Shown: positions 47,155 to 55,884 of the stretch, piece after piece | How positions within the stretch are numbered: the first letter of the stretch is position 1 | Layout: every line of letters starts with the position of its first letter | Assembly: GCA_038246785.1 (NCBI GenBank) | Contig: JBBRVP010000013.1 | Coordinates: 13,359 to 77,358 of the forward strand | DNA length: 64,000 bases | Direction: 5' to 3' | DNA from: JBBRVP01 sp038246785 | GTDB lineage: Bacteria > Actinomycetota > Actinomycetes > Jiangellales > Jiangellaceae | Position numbers and translations under genes: made by a program | Notes under the pieces: generated by a model | The model's database searches: none | What the model was told of the DNA's origin: nothing | The model's input: the letters and a program-made list of their open reading frames with translations, nothing else

Positions 47155-48069
47155 CTACGGGACGTACGCCTGCGTGACGACTCGACGTCTCCACACGCCA
47201 CGTACCGCGACCGTCACGATGCTGCGGAGGTTGGCTGGATGCGCCGGCGCGCTCCGCCAAGCACGACCGAGCGCCCGAAGACCGTCGACTCGGGCTCCGC
47301 GGAGGAATCGGGACCGTGCGATGATTCGCCATTGAATCGCCGCGATGTCGGGGCTCCTCTCGAACGCCTGCGGATGCTGCTCGAGCAACCGCAAGGCGGC
47401 AGCCTCGCGGGCGGGCATGGTCCTCAGGTCTCGGCCGGAGTCGGCGGGTGTGTAACGCATCAAGACAGCGCTCGTGCGTCGAATTTCGTCGGTTGCGCAT
47501 CCGAGCACCCGCGCGAGCCGAAGGCACAACTCCGTGTGCTCGGCGTAGGTCAGCGCCTCGTCGAAGCCGCCCACATGCTCCATCAGGTCCTTGCGGACCA
47601 CAAAGTTCCCCGGCATCAGGCCAATCCCTCGCGCCCCCCCGCTAGGGTCGATCCCACCTGCCGGGCAGCTCACCCAACGGCCTGCCACACGGTAAAGGGC
47701 GCTGGCGAGGACGAGCCTGACGCCTGGCTCGGCGATGAGCGGCCGAACTGCGTCGTACCACCCCTCCAGGAGGACATCGTCACTATCGAGAAAGAGGAGC
47801 CAATCCGCACGGGCATGAGCAACCCCAGTGTTGCGCGCCCGACAAACACCACCAGGCGCCTGGCAGACGACCTGGACTCGGGTGTCCGCGACTTCACGAG
47901 CCGCCGCGTCGCTGCCGTCCATCGACCCGTCGTCGACCACGACCACCTCCACCGGCGCACCCAGGGGCAGTGCCGACCTGACCGCACGCCCGATGAGGTC
48001 GCGGCGATCGCGAACGGGGATGACGACCGAGACGAGTGGTCTGGGTGGGGGCATCAAGACGTTCACCAT
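47155..48069 (-). CDS. Glycosyltransferase family 2
   Basis: 304 residues. VSVVIPVRDRRDLIGRAVRS, VVVVDDGSMDGSDAAAREVA and WLLFLDSDDVLLEGW give the GT2 core with DxD. The middle segment YAEHTELCLRLARVLG is the acceptor region. The ATG at 48069 overlaps the previous gene by 7 bp; a second ATG 15 bases on is possible. It precedes the ABC transporter. Confidence 0.86.
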   Translation of the reverse strand: MVNVLMPPPRPLVSVVIPVRDRRDLIGRAVRSALPLGAPVEVVVVDDGSMDGSDAAAREVADTRVQVVCQAPGGVCRARNTGVAHARADWLLFLDSDDVLLEGWYDAVRPLIAEPGVRLVLASALYRVAGRWVSCPAGGIDPSGGARGIGLMPGNFVVRKDLMEHVGGFDEALTYAEHTELCLRLARVLGCATDEIRRTSAVLMRYTPADSGRDLRTMPAREAAALRLLEQHPQAFERSPDIAAIQWRIIARSRFLRGARVDGLRALGRAWRSAPAHPANLRSIVTVAVRGVWRRRVVTQAYVP

Positions 48070-48995
48070 CGATCCGGATCCACTCGTCGTCCGGTGCGAC
48101 CGGTCCAGCCGTCGACGCACGCCCGCAGGTGAAGGCCGAGGACTCGACCGGGCGAGCCGCGTTCCGTCGCAGCGCGGACAAGACCCCGTGCAAGGCCGGC
48201 GCGCAGAGTGACCCGCACCGCGGCCCGTCGCAGACCCATCCCGCGGAGAATGAGGATGAGGTTGCGGACGCTGTAGTAGTCACGCCATGTCACCCGAGGC
48301 GACCGCCTCGGGACCTTCCCCAGCCGTCCGTAGCGGTCCCGCAGCCGCCTCCAGGCATCGCCGTCGGCGTACAGGGTGTGGCCTGCACGCCCAAGCTGCA
48401 ACCCGAGCTCGAGGTCATCGAAGCCGAAGAAGAGCTCACTGCGAGGACCGCCTACCTGTCGCAGCACGCCCGCGCTGTAAAGGGGGAAGGAATCCCCTCC
48501 TATGTAGTCCACCGACAGCGTGCCGTGCAGAGCTGCATCGGGGGGGCGGAGGAGGCGGCCGCGTCGACGGTCCAGCCGTGACCCCACCAGGCCAACAGCA
48601 CCAGTCCTGGCGTCCACCGTGCTGCAGTCCAGCGCCAGTGCGAGGAGCCCTTCCACGACTTGGGGGTCTTCCTGCGGATTGTCGTCGTCGAGGAAGAGGA
48701 TCCAGTCGTCGTCGGAGGCTTCCGCCAGGACTCGTTCAACGCCTCTCGCCAGGCCCCCAGCCGGACCGAGGTTTGCTCCAGTCGGCAGGTAGTCCAGCGG
48801 GAGTCCGGCGGAAGCCTGCTCCACCACCGCGCGGGCCTCGTCTTCGAGCCCATTGTCAACGACGACCACGCTGCGAAGGCGGACCGTTTGGGCGGTCAAC
48901 GACGCCAGCATCCGCGCGAGGTCCGTGGGTCGGCGGTAGGTCACGACCACGCCGTGGACGGATGGAACGACAGCAGAGTCCTCCGATTGGCCCAC
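48063..48995 (-). CDS. Glycosyltransferase family 2
   Basis: 310 residues. GVVVTYRRPTDLARMLASLT, VVVDNGLEDEARAVVEQA and WILFLDDDNPQEDP are the GT2 motifs. The C-terminal YYSVRNLILILRGMGLRRAA resembles the end of the duplicated GT2 pair at 37.6-39.8 kb. The GTG at 48995 has GGGGGGACC immediately upstream and fixes the start. It is the first gene of the 48995-43943 leftward run. Confidence 0.87.
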   Translation of the reverse strand: MGQSEDSAVVPSVHGVVVTYRRPTDLARMLASLTAQTVRLRSVVVVDNGLEDEARAVVEQASAGLPLDYLPTGANLGPAGGLARGVERVLAEASDDDWILFLDDDNPQEDPQVVEGLLALALDCSTVDARTGAVGLVGSRLDRRRGRLLRPPDAALHGTLSVDYIGGDSFPLYSAGVLRQVGGPRSELFFGFDDLELGLQLGRAGHTLYADGDAWRRLRDRYGRLGKVPRRSPRVTWRDYYSVRNLILILRGMGLRRAAVRVTLRAGLARGLVRAATERGSPGRVLGLHLRACVDGWTGRTGRRVDPDRW

Positions 48996-49136
48996 GGTCC
49001 CCCCTGCGTGCCTCGCGCGGCCTAGACTCCAGACTGTAACCATCGGAAGCACGCTGCGCATACGGGAATCGCAGGAGCGTGTCTCTGACAGTGCCCTTCC
49101 CGCGGCCACGAGCCAGGAGCTCCACTGGTCCAACAC

Positions 49137-50288
49137 GTGCGCGTCCTCCAACTCATCGACAGCCTCGCGCCGGCAGGCGCCGAGCGCTCGCTCGTCGCGC
49201 TCGCGCCGCACCTGCTCGCGCGCGGCGTCGACCTGCACGTCGCCGTCCTGGTCGAACGCGAGGGCGACCTGAGGCCGCAGCTGGCCGAGGCCGACGTCCC
49301 GGTGCGCTCGATGGCCTCCCCCGGCGCGGGCCGGCGGGCCTGGTACGCGCGCACGGCCCGGCTCGTCGCGCAGCTGCGGCCGGATGTTGTTCATACGACC
49401 GTCTTCGAGGCCGACCTCGCCGGACGGCTGGCCGCCGCCCGGCACCGCGTGCCCTGTGTATCCAGCCTGGTCAACACCGCGTACGGCCGTGAGGAGTCAA
49501 CGGGGCTACGCCGCTCCCGGGTCCTGCTCGCCCAGGCAGCCGACATCGCCACCGGTCGACTCGTGACGCGCTGGCACGCGGTGACGCGGCACGTCGCCGA
49601 GGTCATGGGCCGCCGGCTTCGCATCCCCGCAGACGGCATCGAGGTCATCCCGCGCGGCCGCGACCCAGAGGTGCTCGGCCGCCGGACCCAGGAGCGCCGC
49701 CGTGGCACCCGCGAGCGCCTCGGTCTGGCCGACGACGTCCCCGTGGTGCTCGCGGTAGGCCGCCTTGAACGGCAGAAGGGCCTCGACGTCCTGCTCCGCG
49801 CCCTGCCACCCCTGCTCACGGAACGGCCGACGCTGCGGCTGCTCGTCGCCGGCCGCGACGGCGCCGCCTCCGCAGACCTGGCCGCCCTGCGCGAGTCGCT
49901 CGGGCTGACCGAGACGGTGACTTTCCTCGGGATGCGTGACGACGTCGCCGACCTCATGGTCGCCGCCGACGTCCTGGCCTTCCCGAGCCGCTGGGAGGGT
50001 GCCGCCGGCACGCTGCTGGAGGCGATGGCCCTCGAGCTGCCGGTCGTCACCAGCGACCTGCCGACGCTGCGCGAGACGGTCGACGAGCGGATCGCACTGC
50101 TCGTGCCGCCGCAGGACACCGACCGGCTGACCGGGGCGCTCGCCGACGTCCTGGACGACCGGTCACCGGCCGCCGACCGCGCGACTGTGGCCAGGGCCCG
50201 CTTCGAGGCCGACTTCACGGTGGCGGCTGCGGCCGACCGTACGGTCGATCTCTACCGCCGCGTGGCCGCCACCGGCCGCCGTCGCTGA
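49137..50288 (+). CDS. Glycosyltransferase family 4
   Basis: 383 residues. VLQLIDSLAPAGAERSLVAL opens the acceptor domain; VVLAVGRLERQKGLDVLLRA and AFPSRWEGAAGTLLEAMALE mark the donor domain with the E-x7-E motif. It is divergent from the GT2 at 48995, 141 bp apart; that gap has TAGACT-like -10 candidates but no clear -35. The GTG start lacks a strong ribosome site. Confidence 0.87.
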   Translation: MRVLQLIDSLAPAGAERSLVALAPHLLARGVDLHVAVLVEREGDLRPQLAEADVPVRSMASPGAGRRAWYARTARLVAQLRPDVVHTTVFEADLAGRLAAARHRVPCVSSLVNTAYGREESTGLRRSRVLLAQAADIATGRLVTRWHAVTRHVAEVMGRRLRIPADGIEVIPRGRDPEVLGRRTQERRRGTRERLGLADDVPVVLAVGRLERQKGLDVLLRALPPLLTERPTLRLLVAGRDGAASADLAALRESLGLTETVTFLGMRDDVADLMVAADVLAFPSRWEGAAGTLLEAMALELPVVTSDLPTLRETVDERIALLVPPQDTDRLTGALADVLDDRSPAADRATVARARFEADFTVAAAADRTVDLYRRVAATGRRR

Positions 50289-50415
50289 TCTCGCCAGCCG
50301 ATCCCGCACCAGCGGCGCTACGCCGAACGGGCCATGCGCGGGCGCTGCCCCGCCACCTAACGTCAATGCGGCGGAGCCGGCCGCACGGTCGACCGCATCC
50401 GCTCCTGGGGGGGAC

Positions 50416-51420
50416 ATGCGCTACGTCGTCACCGGCTCGGCCGGGTTCATCGGGGCGCACCTGAGCGCCAGGCTGCTCGCCGACGGGCACGACGTGCTCG
50501 GCATCGACGCCTTCACCGACTACTACGACCCGGCGATCAAGCGGGCGCGGGTCGAGCGGCTGGCGGCACGCTCTCGCTACCGCCACGTGGCCGCCGACCT
50601 GGCCGCCGCCGATATGGGGCCGCTGCTCGCCGGAGCCGATGCGGTGCTGCACCTGGCGGGGCAACCGGGCGTACGCCTGTCCTGGGCAGACGGCTTCGAC
50701 GTCTACCTGCGCCGCAACGTCTTCGCGACCCAGCGGATCCTCGAGACGGTGCTGCGCTCGTCGACGCCGGCCAAGGTCGTCGTGGCCTCGTCGTCTTCGG
50801 TCTACGGCAACGCCCCTGCGTACCCGACCACCGAGTCGTCGCCGACCCGTCCGTTCAGCCCGTACGGCGTCACCAAGCTCGCCATGGAGCACCTGTGCTG
50901 GTCCTACGTCGAGAACTGGGGCCTCGACGTCGTCGGCCTCCGCTACTTCACCGTGTACGGCCCCGGGCAGCGGCCCGACATGGCCCTGCACCGCTTCATC
51001 CGACGCGCGCTCGCCGGTGAGGAGCTGGAGGTCTTCGGCGACGGTGAGCAGCGGCGGGACTTCACCTACGTCGCCGACGTCGTCGCCGCCACCATCTCCG
51101 CGGGGCAGCGGGAGGTCCCACGGGGCAGCGTCCTCAACGTCTCCGGCGGCGCTCAGGCGACCGTCAACGAGCTGCTCGACCTCGTCGGCCTGCACACCGG
51201 GCGCACCCCAAGAGTCGTGCACCGGCCCGCGCAGGCCGGCGACGTGCGCGAGACCGGTGGCAGCACGGCCCTGGCGGGCGAGCTGCTCGGCTGGGCGCCG
51301 CAGACCTCGCTCTCCGACGGCGTCGCCGCCCAGGTGCAGGACCTCGTCGTGGGCATCTCGCTCGGCCGTCAGCGGCGGGCCGCCGACGTGGCGGCGACGG
51401 CGGGTGCCGCGGGCGGCTGA
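50416..51420 (+). CDS. NAD-dependent UDP-sugar epimerase (extended SDR)
   Basis: 334 residues. VVTGSAGFIGAHLSARLLAD is the Rossmann motif; catalytic residues are in ASSSSVYGNAP and SPYGVTKLAMEH. GIDAFTDYYDPAIKRAR is the pattern seen in UDP-glucuronate 4-epimerases and related enzymes. GGGGGGGAC directly precedes the ATG. It shares a 15-base upstream motif with the epimerase at 10173. Confidence 0.88.
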   Translation: MRYVVTGSAGFIGAHLSARLLADGHDVLGIDAFTDYYDPAIKRARVERLAARSRYRHVAADLAAADMGPLLAGADAVLHLAGQPGVRLSWADGFDVYLRRNVFATQRILETVLRSSTPAKVVVASSSSVYGNAPAYPTTESSPTRPFSPYGVTKLAMEHLCWSYVENWGLDVVGLRYFTVYGPGQRPDMALHRFIRRALAGEELEVFGDGEQRRDFTYVADVVAATISAGQREVPRGSVLNVSGGAQATVNELLDLVGLHTGRTPRVVHRPAQAGDVRETGGSTALAGELLGWAPQTSLSDGVAAQVQDLVVGISLGRQRRAADVAATAGAAGG

Positions 51421-51494
51421 CCGCCCCGGCGCACCCGTGTCCGGGGTCGGCGCTAGGTTGCCTGCGTCCGGTCATCCCGACGCCGGGAGGCGCC

Positions 51495-52223
51495 GTGCCC
51501 AGCCCGCCGCCCGACCCGCTCGCCGACCTGGAGGCGGTGCGCGCGGCCACCGAACGCCTGCTCCGCACCGTCGAGGCGATGGACCCGGCTCAGCGTTCGC
51601 TGCCCAGCCTGTGCGCCGACTGGTCACGGGCTGACGTGGTCGCCCACCTCACCCGCAACGCCGACTCGTTGCTCAACCTGCTCGTCTGGGCCCGCACCGG
51701 CGAGGAGACGCCGGGGTACGCCAGCGCCGAGGCCCGCGCCGAGGGCATCCGCACCTCCGCCGCGCTGTCCGCCGAGCAGGCGGCGCTCGAGCTGCGCGAG
51801 GCCAGCGTCCGCCTGCAGTCCGCCGGCGAGACGCTCCCGACCGAAGCCTGGGACGCTCCCGTCGTGCTCGTCGTCGCCGGGTCCGGCCGGGAGACTGTGG
51901 CCCGCGCCGTGCCGTGGCAGCGACACAAGGAGGTCGAGATCCACCACGTCGACCTCGACCTCGACTACACCCCGGCCCACTGGCCGGCCGACTTCACCGA
52001 GCGCATGCTCGAGGAGGCGGTGACGTCGATGTCGGCGCGGCCGGGGGTCGCCGGCTTCACCGTGCGCAGCAGCGACACCGGCGAGGAGGCCCGCGTCGGC
52101 GGCGGCTCCACGCTGGTGTCCGGACCGTCCGCGGCGCTCGTCGCGTGGTTGCTGGGCCGCTCGAGTGGCGACGGCCTCCACGTCGAGGGCGGCGACCTGC
52201 CGGCGCTGCCGGCCTGGGGCTAG
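51495..52223 (+). CDS. Maleylpyruvate isomerase family (DinB/MDMPI fold) protein
   Basis: 242 residues. The N-terminal MDMPI four-helix domain has LPSLCADWSRADVVAHLTRN; metal-ligand His residues also occur at EIHHVDLDLDYTP. The C-terminal domain (residues ~160-240) is the MDMPI_C type. Known members use mycothiol to isomerise maleylpyruvate; most paralogues are uncharacterised. The GTG has GGGAGG upstream and a TAGGTT -10-like hexamer at about 51454. Confidence 0.82.
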   Translation: MPSPPPDPLADLEAVRAATERLLRTVEAMDPAQRSLPSLCADWSRADVVAHLTRNADSLLNLLVWARTGEETPGYASAEARAEGIRTSAALSAEQAALELREASVRLQSAGETLPTEAWDAPVVLVVAGSGRETVARAVPWQRHKEVEIHHVDLDLDYTPAHWPADFTERMLEEAVTSMSARPGVAGFTVRSSDTGEEARVGGGSTLVSGPSAALVAWLLGRSSGDGLHVEGGDLPALPAWG

Positions 52224-52227
52224 CCGA

Positions 52228-52617
52228 TCAGGACCCCACCGGCCAGTACTCCACCTCGAGCCCGTCCATCGGGAAGTCCTTCGGGTTCGCGGTGACCAGT
52301 GCCGCGCCGTGGACGAACGCCGTAGCGGCCAGCAGGCAGTCGGCCTGCCACAGCGTCACGCCGCGGGCGGCGAAGTCCCTGCGCCAGCCCCCGGCCAACC
52401 AGCCAGCCCGCCCGTCGACGGGCAGCACCTCCAGCCCGGTGAACAACCGCTCCGCGGCATCGGCCTCGCCCTCCCGCAGCCCGCGCACGATCTCCTCGAC
52501 GTTGATCGCGGTGGTCGCGGCCACGTCGCCGCGCGCGTGCATGATCGCGACACGGGCCACGGCGGGGCGCCCGCGCAGGTAGTCGATCAGGACGGTCGAG
52601 TCGAGGACCCGCAGCAT
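52228..52617 (-). CDS. vapC: VapC-type PIN-domain toxin
   Basis: 129 residues. The PIN acidic residues are visible: D in VLDSTVLIDYLRG, E in NVEEIVRGL, D in LWQADCLLAATA and D in NPKDFPM. VapC toxins are endoribonucleases that cut tRNA or rRNA. The ATG lies 4 bases after the antitoxin stop, the usual two-gene arrangement. Confidence 0.9.
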   Translation of the reverse strand: MLRVLDSTVLIDYLRGRPAVARVAIMHARGDVAATTAINVEEIVRGLREGEADAAERLFTGLEVLPVDGRAGWLAGGWRRDFAARGVTLWQADCLLAATAFVHGAALVTANPKDFPMDGLEVEYWPVGS

Positions 52618-52621
52618 CGGA

Positions 52622-52861
52622 TCAGCCGACGCGCCGACGGTCGTCGCGCCGCTGTCGACGCACCCAGGCAGCGGGGTCGTGGTCCCAGTCGTGGCCGGAA
52701 TCGGTGATCGTGCCGGCCGCGGACTCGATCTCGGCCCAGCGGCGCTCCTGGCGTACGGCGTGCTCGATCGCGCCCCGGACGAAGGCACTGCGGCCACGGG
52801 GGCCGGCCAGCTCGTCGACCTGGGCCACCAGCCGATCGTCGAGCTCGATGTGCAGACGCAT
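52622..52861 (-). CDS. vapB: VapB-type antitoxin
   Basis: 79 residues. A short N-terminal beta strand plus helix (RLHIELDDRLVAQVDELAGP, RSAFVRGAIEHAV) fits ribbon-helix-helix antitoxins; the acidic C-terminal part would wrap the toxin. No ribosome site is seen, but TAACTT ends 6 bases before the ATG, the spacing expected of a leaderless actinobacterial mRNA. TGTGT..GCACA at 52861-52876 is a possible autoregulatory operator. Confidence 0.87.
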   Translation of the reverse strand: MRLHIELDDRLVAQVDELAGPRGRSAFVRGAIEHAVRQERRWAEIESAAGTITDSGHDWDHDPAAWVRRQRRDDRRRVG

Positions 52862-52945
52862 GTGTGGAAGTTAGCACATAAGCCGGCCACGGCACCCCGG
52901 CCTAGAGTCCGAACCAGGATCACCGGCTGGGGAAGCGAGGACCAC

Positions 52946-53602
52946 GTGTCGACGTACTCCGGCAAGGTCACCCCCGGCGGGGTGCCGGCCGTCCGCGAGC
53001 TGACCCGGCTCATCGTCACCAAGCTCTCGGTCGGACCGATGGACAACGACGCCTACCTGCTGCGCTGCCGCAACACCGGCGAGGCGCTGCTCGTCGACGC
53101 CGCCGCCGACGCCGAATGGCTGCTGCAGTCCTGCGGCGAGGGTCCGCTCACGCGGGTCGTCACCACCCACCGCCACCGCGACCACTGGGGGGCGCTGGCT
53201 GAGGTACGGCGGGCGACCGGCGCCCGCACGGTGGCCTCGGCCGAGGACGCCCCGGGCATCGACGTACCCACCGACGAGCTGGTACGCGACGGCGACCGGC
53301 TCCGCGTCGGCGACGTGGAGCTCGAGGTGATCTCGCTCGTCGGTCACACCCCCGGCAGCATCGCCCTGCTCTACGACGACCCCGCCGGGCCTCCGCACGT
53401 GTGGACCGGGGACTCCCTCTTCCCCGGCGGCGTGGGCCGGACGACCTCTCCGCCGGATTTCGACTCGCTGCTCTCCGACGTCACCAGCAAGCTGTTCGAC
53501 CGGCTCCCCGACGAGACGTGGGTCTACCCCGGCCATGGCGACGACACGACGCTGGGCCGTGAGCGGCCGCAGCTGGGCGAGTGGCGCGACCGCGGCTGGT
53601 AG
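52946..53602 (+). CDS. MBL-fold metallo-hydrolase
   Basis: 218 residues. The metal motif is VTTHRHRDHWGALAEV (HxHxDH), followed by VGHTPGSIALLYDD, WTGDSLFPGGVG and VYPGHGDD with the remaining His/Asp ligands. It resembles glyoxalase II-like thiolesterases but the substrate is not evident. The GTG start has GAGG upstream. TAGAGT at about 52912 is a possible -10 element. Confidence 0.88.
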   Translation: MSTYSGKVTPGGVPAVRELTRLIVTKLSVGPMDNDAYLLRCRNTGEALLVDAAADAEWLLQSCGEGPLTRVVTTHRHRDHWGALAEVRRATGARTVASAEDAPGIDVPTDELVRDGDRLRVGDVELEVISLVGHTPGSIALLYDDPAGPPHVWTGDSLFPGGVGRTTSPPDFDSLLSDVTSKLFDRLPDETWVYPGHGDDTTLGRERPQLGEWRDRGW

Positions 53603-53616
53603 CCCGGTGGGTCGGC

Positions 53617-54555
53617 TCAGAGCACCGCGATCGGGTTGACCGGTGACCCGGTCGCGTCCGGCAGCCGCAGCGGCGCGACCACGCACAGGAAGGACCACCG
53701 GCCCACCTCCGCGCAGGCCGCCGCGAGGTCCTCGAGCTGCAGGTAGTCCAGCATGTGCATCCCCATCGCGTTGACCGCGAGCACGTGGATCGGATAGTCG
53801 ATGCCGGTGACGCCGCTGGGGGCGGTGTCGTTGTTGCCGTCGCTGCCCAGGACGGCGACCCGGCGCTCGGCGAGCAGCGGCATGACGTCGGGGTGCAGCC
53901 CAGCCCGTGCCCTGGCCGCGTCCCATGCGCCGAGCTCGTTGCGACGGCGGCGATGGCCGACCCGGACGAGCAGCAGGTCGCCGGGGCCGAGCGTGACCCC
54001 CTGGGCGCGCTCCGCCTCGAGCAGGTCGGCGCCGGTCACGTGATCGCCCGGCTCCAGCCAGTCCACGCCGCGGGCGCGGGGCACGTCCAGCAGCACGCCG
54101 CGTCCGACGATGCCGTCGGCGACGACCTCGACGGTCAGCTCCATCGCGCCTCCCCGGGTCACCGTGGCGGCCGGGACGCCGTTGTAGAGCTCGCCGTCGT
54201 ACATCACGTGGCACAGCGCGTCGAGGTGGGTGTGCGCGTTGCCGTGGATGTTCATCGACACGCGGTCCGTCGCGAAGTGCAGTCCGCCGGTGCCCTGCGG
54301 CGGCGCTACCGCGGTCATCTGGTGGTCGCACGGCTCGGGGTTGTCGGCGCCCAAGGTCCCCTCGACCGGCGCGGCGAGGCTGACCGTGCGGCCCGCGCGC
54401 ACCTCCCGCGCCGCGGTCACGAGACGTTCCGCGGTGAGGGCGTCGAGGGCTCCGCGGCGGTCGGCCGGGTCATGTCGGCACTCGGCCTTCAGCCGTCGAT
54501 ACATCGCCTGGAACGTTTCGTGGCTGATCCGCGAGTTGTGCGCCGCCGCGTCCAT
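53617..54555 (-). CDS. Cyclase family protein (kynurenine formamidase-like)
   Basis: 312 residues. The metal-binding pattern HxxxHxDA is in GNAHTHLDALCHV. VGRGVLLDVPRARG and GPGDLLLVRVGHRRRR are typical of the PF04199 cyclase family. Members hydrolyse cyclic amides or N-formyl bonds; the substrate is unknown. It is convergent with the MBL gene, 14 bases apart, and divergent from the oxidase gene. Confidence 0.88.
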   Translation of the reverse strand: MDAAAHNSRISHETFQAMYRRLKAECRHDPADRRGALDALTAERLVTAAREVRAGRTVSLAAPVEGTLGADNPEPCDHQMTAVAPPQGTGGLHFATDRVSMNIHGNAHTHLDALCHVMYDGELYNGVPAATVTRGGAMELTVEVVADGIVGRGVLLDVPRARGVDWLEPGDHVTGADLLEAERAQGVTLGPGDLLLVRVGHRRRRNELGAWDAARARAGLHPDVMPLLAERRVAVLGSDGNNDTAPSGVTGIDYPIHVLAVNAMGMHMLDYLQLEDLAAACAEVGRWSFLCVVAPLRLPDATGSPVNPIAVL

Positions 54556-54660
54556 GGAACCCTCATCCGCCGTCGGGACCGCTGGGCGAGGCTAGGCACG
54601 TCGCGCGGCGCGCGGCGCCCCCCGGTACGGATGAGCCACGCCGGGGGGTACAACGTCCGC

Positions 54661-55881
54661 ATGACGCGACGCCGGGTGCCGCGCTGGTCCGAGCTCGCGC
54701 CGCTGCTGCAGCCGCGATCGCCGGGCCTGCGCCCGACGGCCCGCCGCCTCGCCGGTGCCGCGTCGATCGCGGACCTGCGCCGGATGGCCCGCCGGCGGGC
54801 ACCGCGGGCGGTGTTCGACTACACCGACGGCGCAGCCGGTGACGAGCTGAGCCTGGCCCGGTCCCGGGCCGCCTACGCCCGGGTCGAGTTCCAGCCACGG
54901 GTGCTGCGCGACGTCTCGGACCTCGACACCTCGACCGAGCTGCTCGGGCGCCGCTCGGCACTCCCGCTCGTCTTCGCCCCGACCGGGTTCACCCGCATGA
55001 TGCACAGCGCCGGCGAGCCCGCTGTCGGCCGGGTCGCCGCCCGCACCGGCATCCCTTACGCGCTGTCGACCATGGGCACGACGTCGATCGAGGACCTGGC
55101 GGACCGGGTTCCGGACGGTCGGCTGTGGTTCCAGCTCTACCTCTGGCGAGACCGCGGGGCCGGCCGCGACTTCGTCGCCCGCGCTCGCGACGCAGGCTAC
55201 GAGGCGCTGATGCTCACCGTGGACACCGCTGTCCCGGGCGCTCGGCTGCGCGACGTACGCAACGGGCTCACCATCCCGCCGACGCTGTCCGTGCGCACTG
55301 TCGCCGAGGGGTCGCTGCATCCGGCCTGGTGGTTCGACCTGCTGACCACCGAGCCGCTGGAGTTCGCGTCGTTGCGCCGCTCCGAGGGGACCGTGGCAGA
55401 CCTCATCGGGCGGATGTTCGACCCGGCCGCCACCCTCGACGACGTCGCCTGGCTGCGCTCGGAGTGGCCGGGGCCGCTCGTGGTCAAGGGCGTCCAGTCC
55501 CCCGACGACGCGCGCGCCGTCGTCGAGGCCGGCGCGGACGCGGTGGTCGTGTCCAACCACGGCGGCCGCCAGCTCGACCGCTCCCCCACGCCGCTCGAGG
55601 CGCTGCCGGCGGTGCTGGACGCCGTCGGCGACCGCGCCGAGGTCTACGTCGACGGCGGCATCCTCTCCGGTGCCGACGTGGTCGCGGCCGTGGCGCTGGG
55701 CGCCCGCGCCGGCCTGGTCGGGCGGGCCTACCTCTACGGCCTCATGGCCGCCGGCGAGCCCGGCGTGCAGAAGGCCGCCGACCTGCTCGCCGCGGAGATC
55801 CGCACGACCATGGCGCTGCTCGGGACGACCTCGGTTGCCGAGCTCGGCGCGGAGCACGTACGGCTGCGTCCGGGCGCCTGA
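54661..55881 (+). CDS. FMN-dependent alpha-hydroxy acid oxidase/dehydrogenase
   Basis: 406 residues, TIM barrel of the LldD/glycolate oxidase family. FMN and substrate motifs: AVFDYTDGAAGDELS, VFAPTGFTRMMH, WFQLYLWRD, ALMLTVDTAVPG and the catalytic His in VVSNHGGRQLDRSPTPLEAL, then YVDGGILSGADVVAAVALGA. It oxidises L-lactate or a related 2-hydroxy acid. The N-terminal 35 residues are basic and variable. Confidence 0.92.
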   Translation: MTRRRVPRWSELAPLLQPRSPGLRPTARRLAGAASIADLRRMARRRAPRAVFDYTDGAAGDELSLARSRAAYARVEFQPRVLRDVSDLDTSTELLGRRSALPLVFAPTGFTRMMHSAGEPAVGRVAARTGIPYALSTMGTTSIEDLADRVPDGRLWFQLYLWRDRGAGRDFVARARDAGYEALMLTVDTAVPGARLRDVRNGLTIPPTLSVRTVAEGSLHPAWWFDLLTTEPLEFASLRRSEGTVADLIGRMFDPAATLDDVAWLRSEWPGPLVVKGVQSPDDARAVVEAGADAVVVSNHGGRQLDRSPTPLEALPAVLDAVGDRAEVYVDGGILSGADVVAAVALGARAGLVGRAYLYGLMAAGEPGVQKAADLLAAEIRTTMALLGTTSVAELGAEHVRLRPGA

Positions 55882-55884
55882 GCC

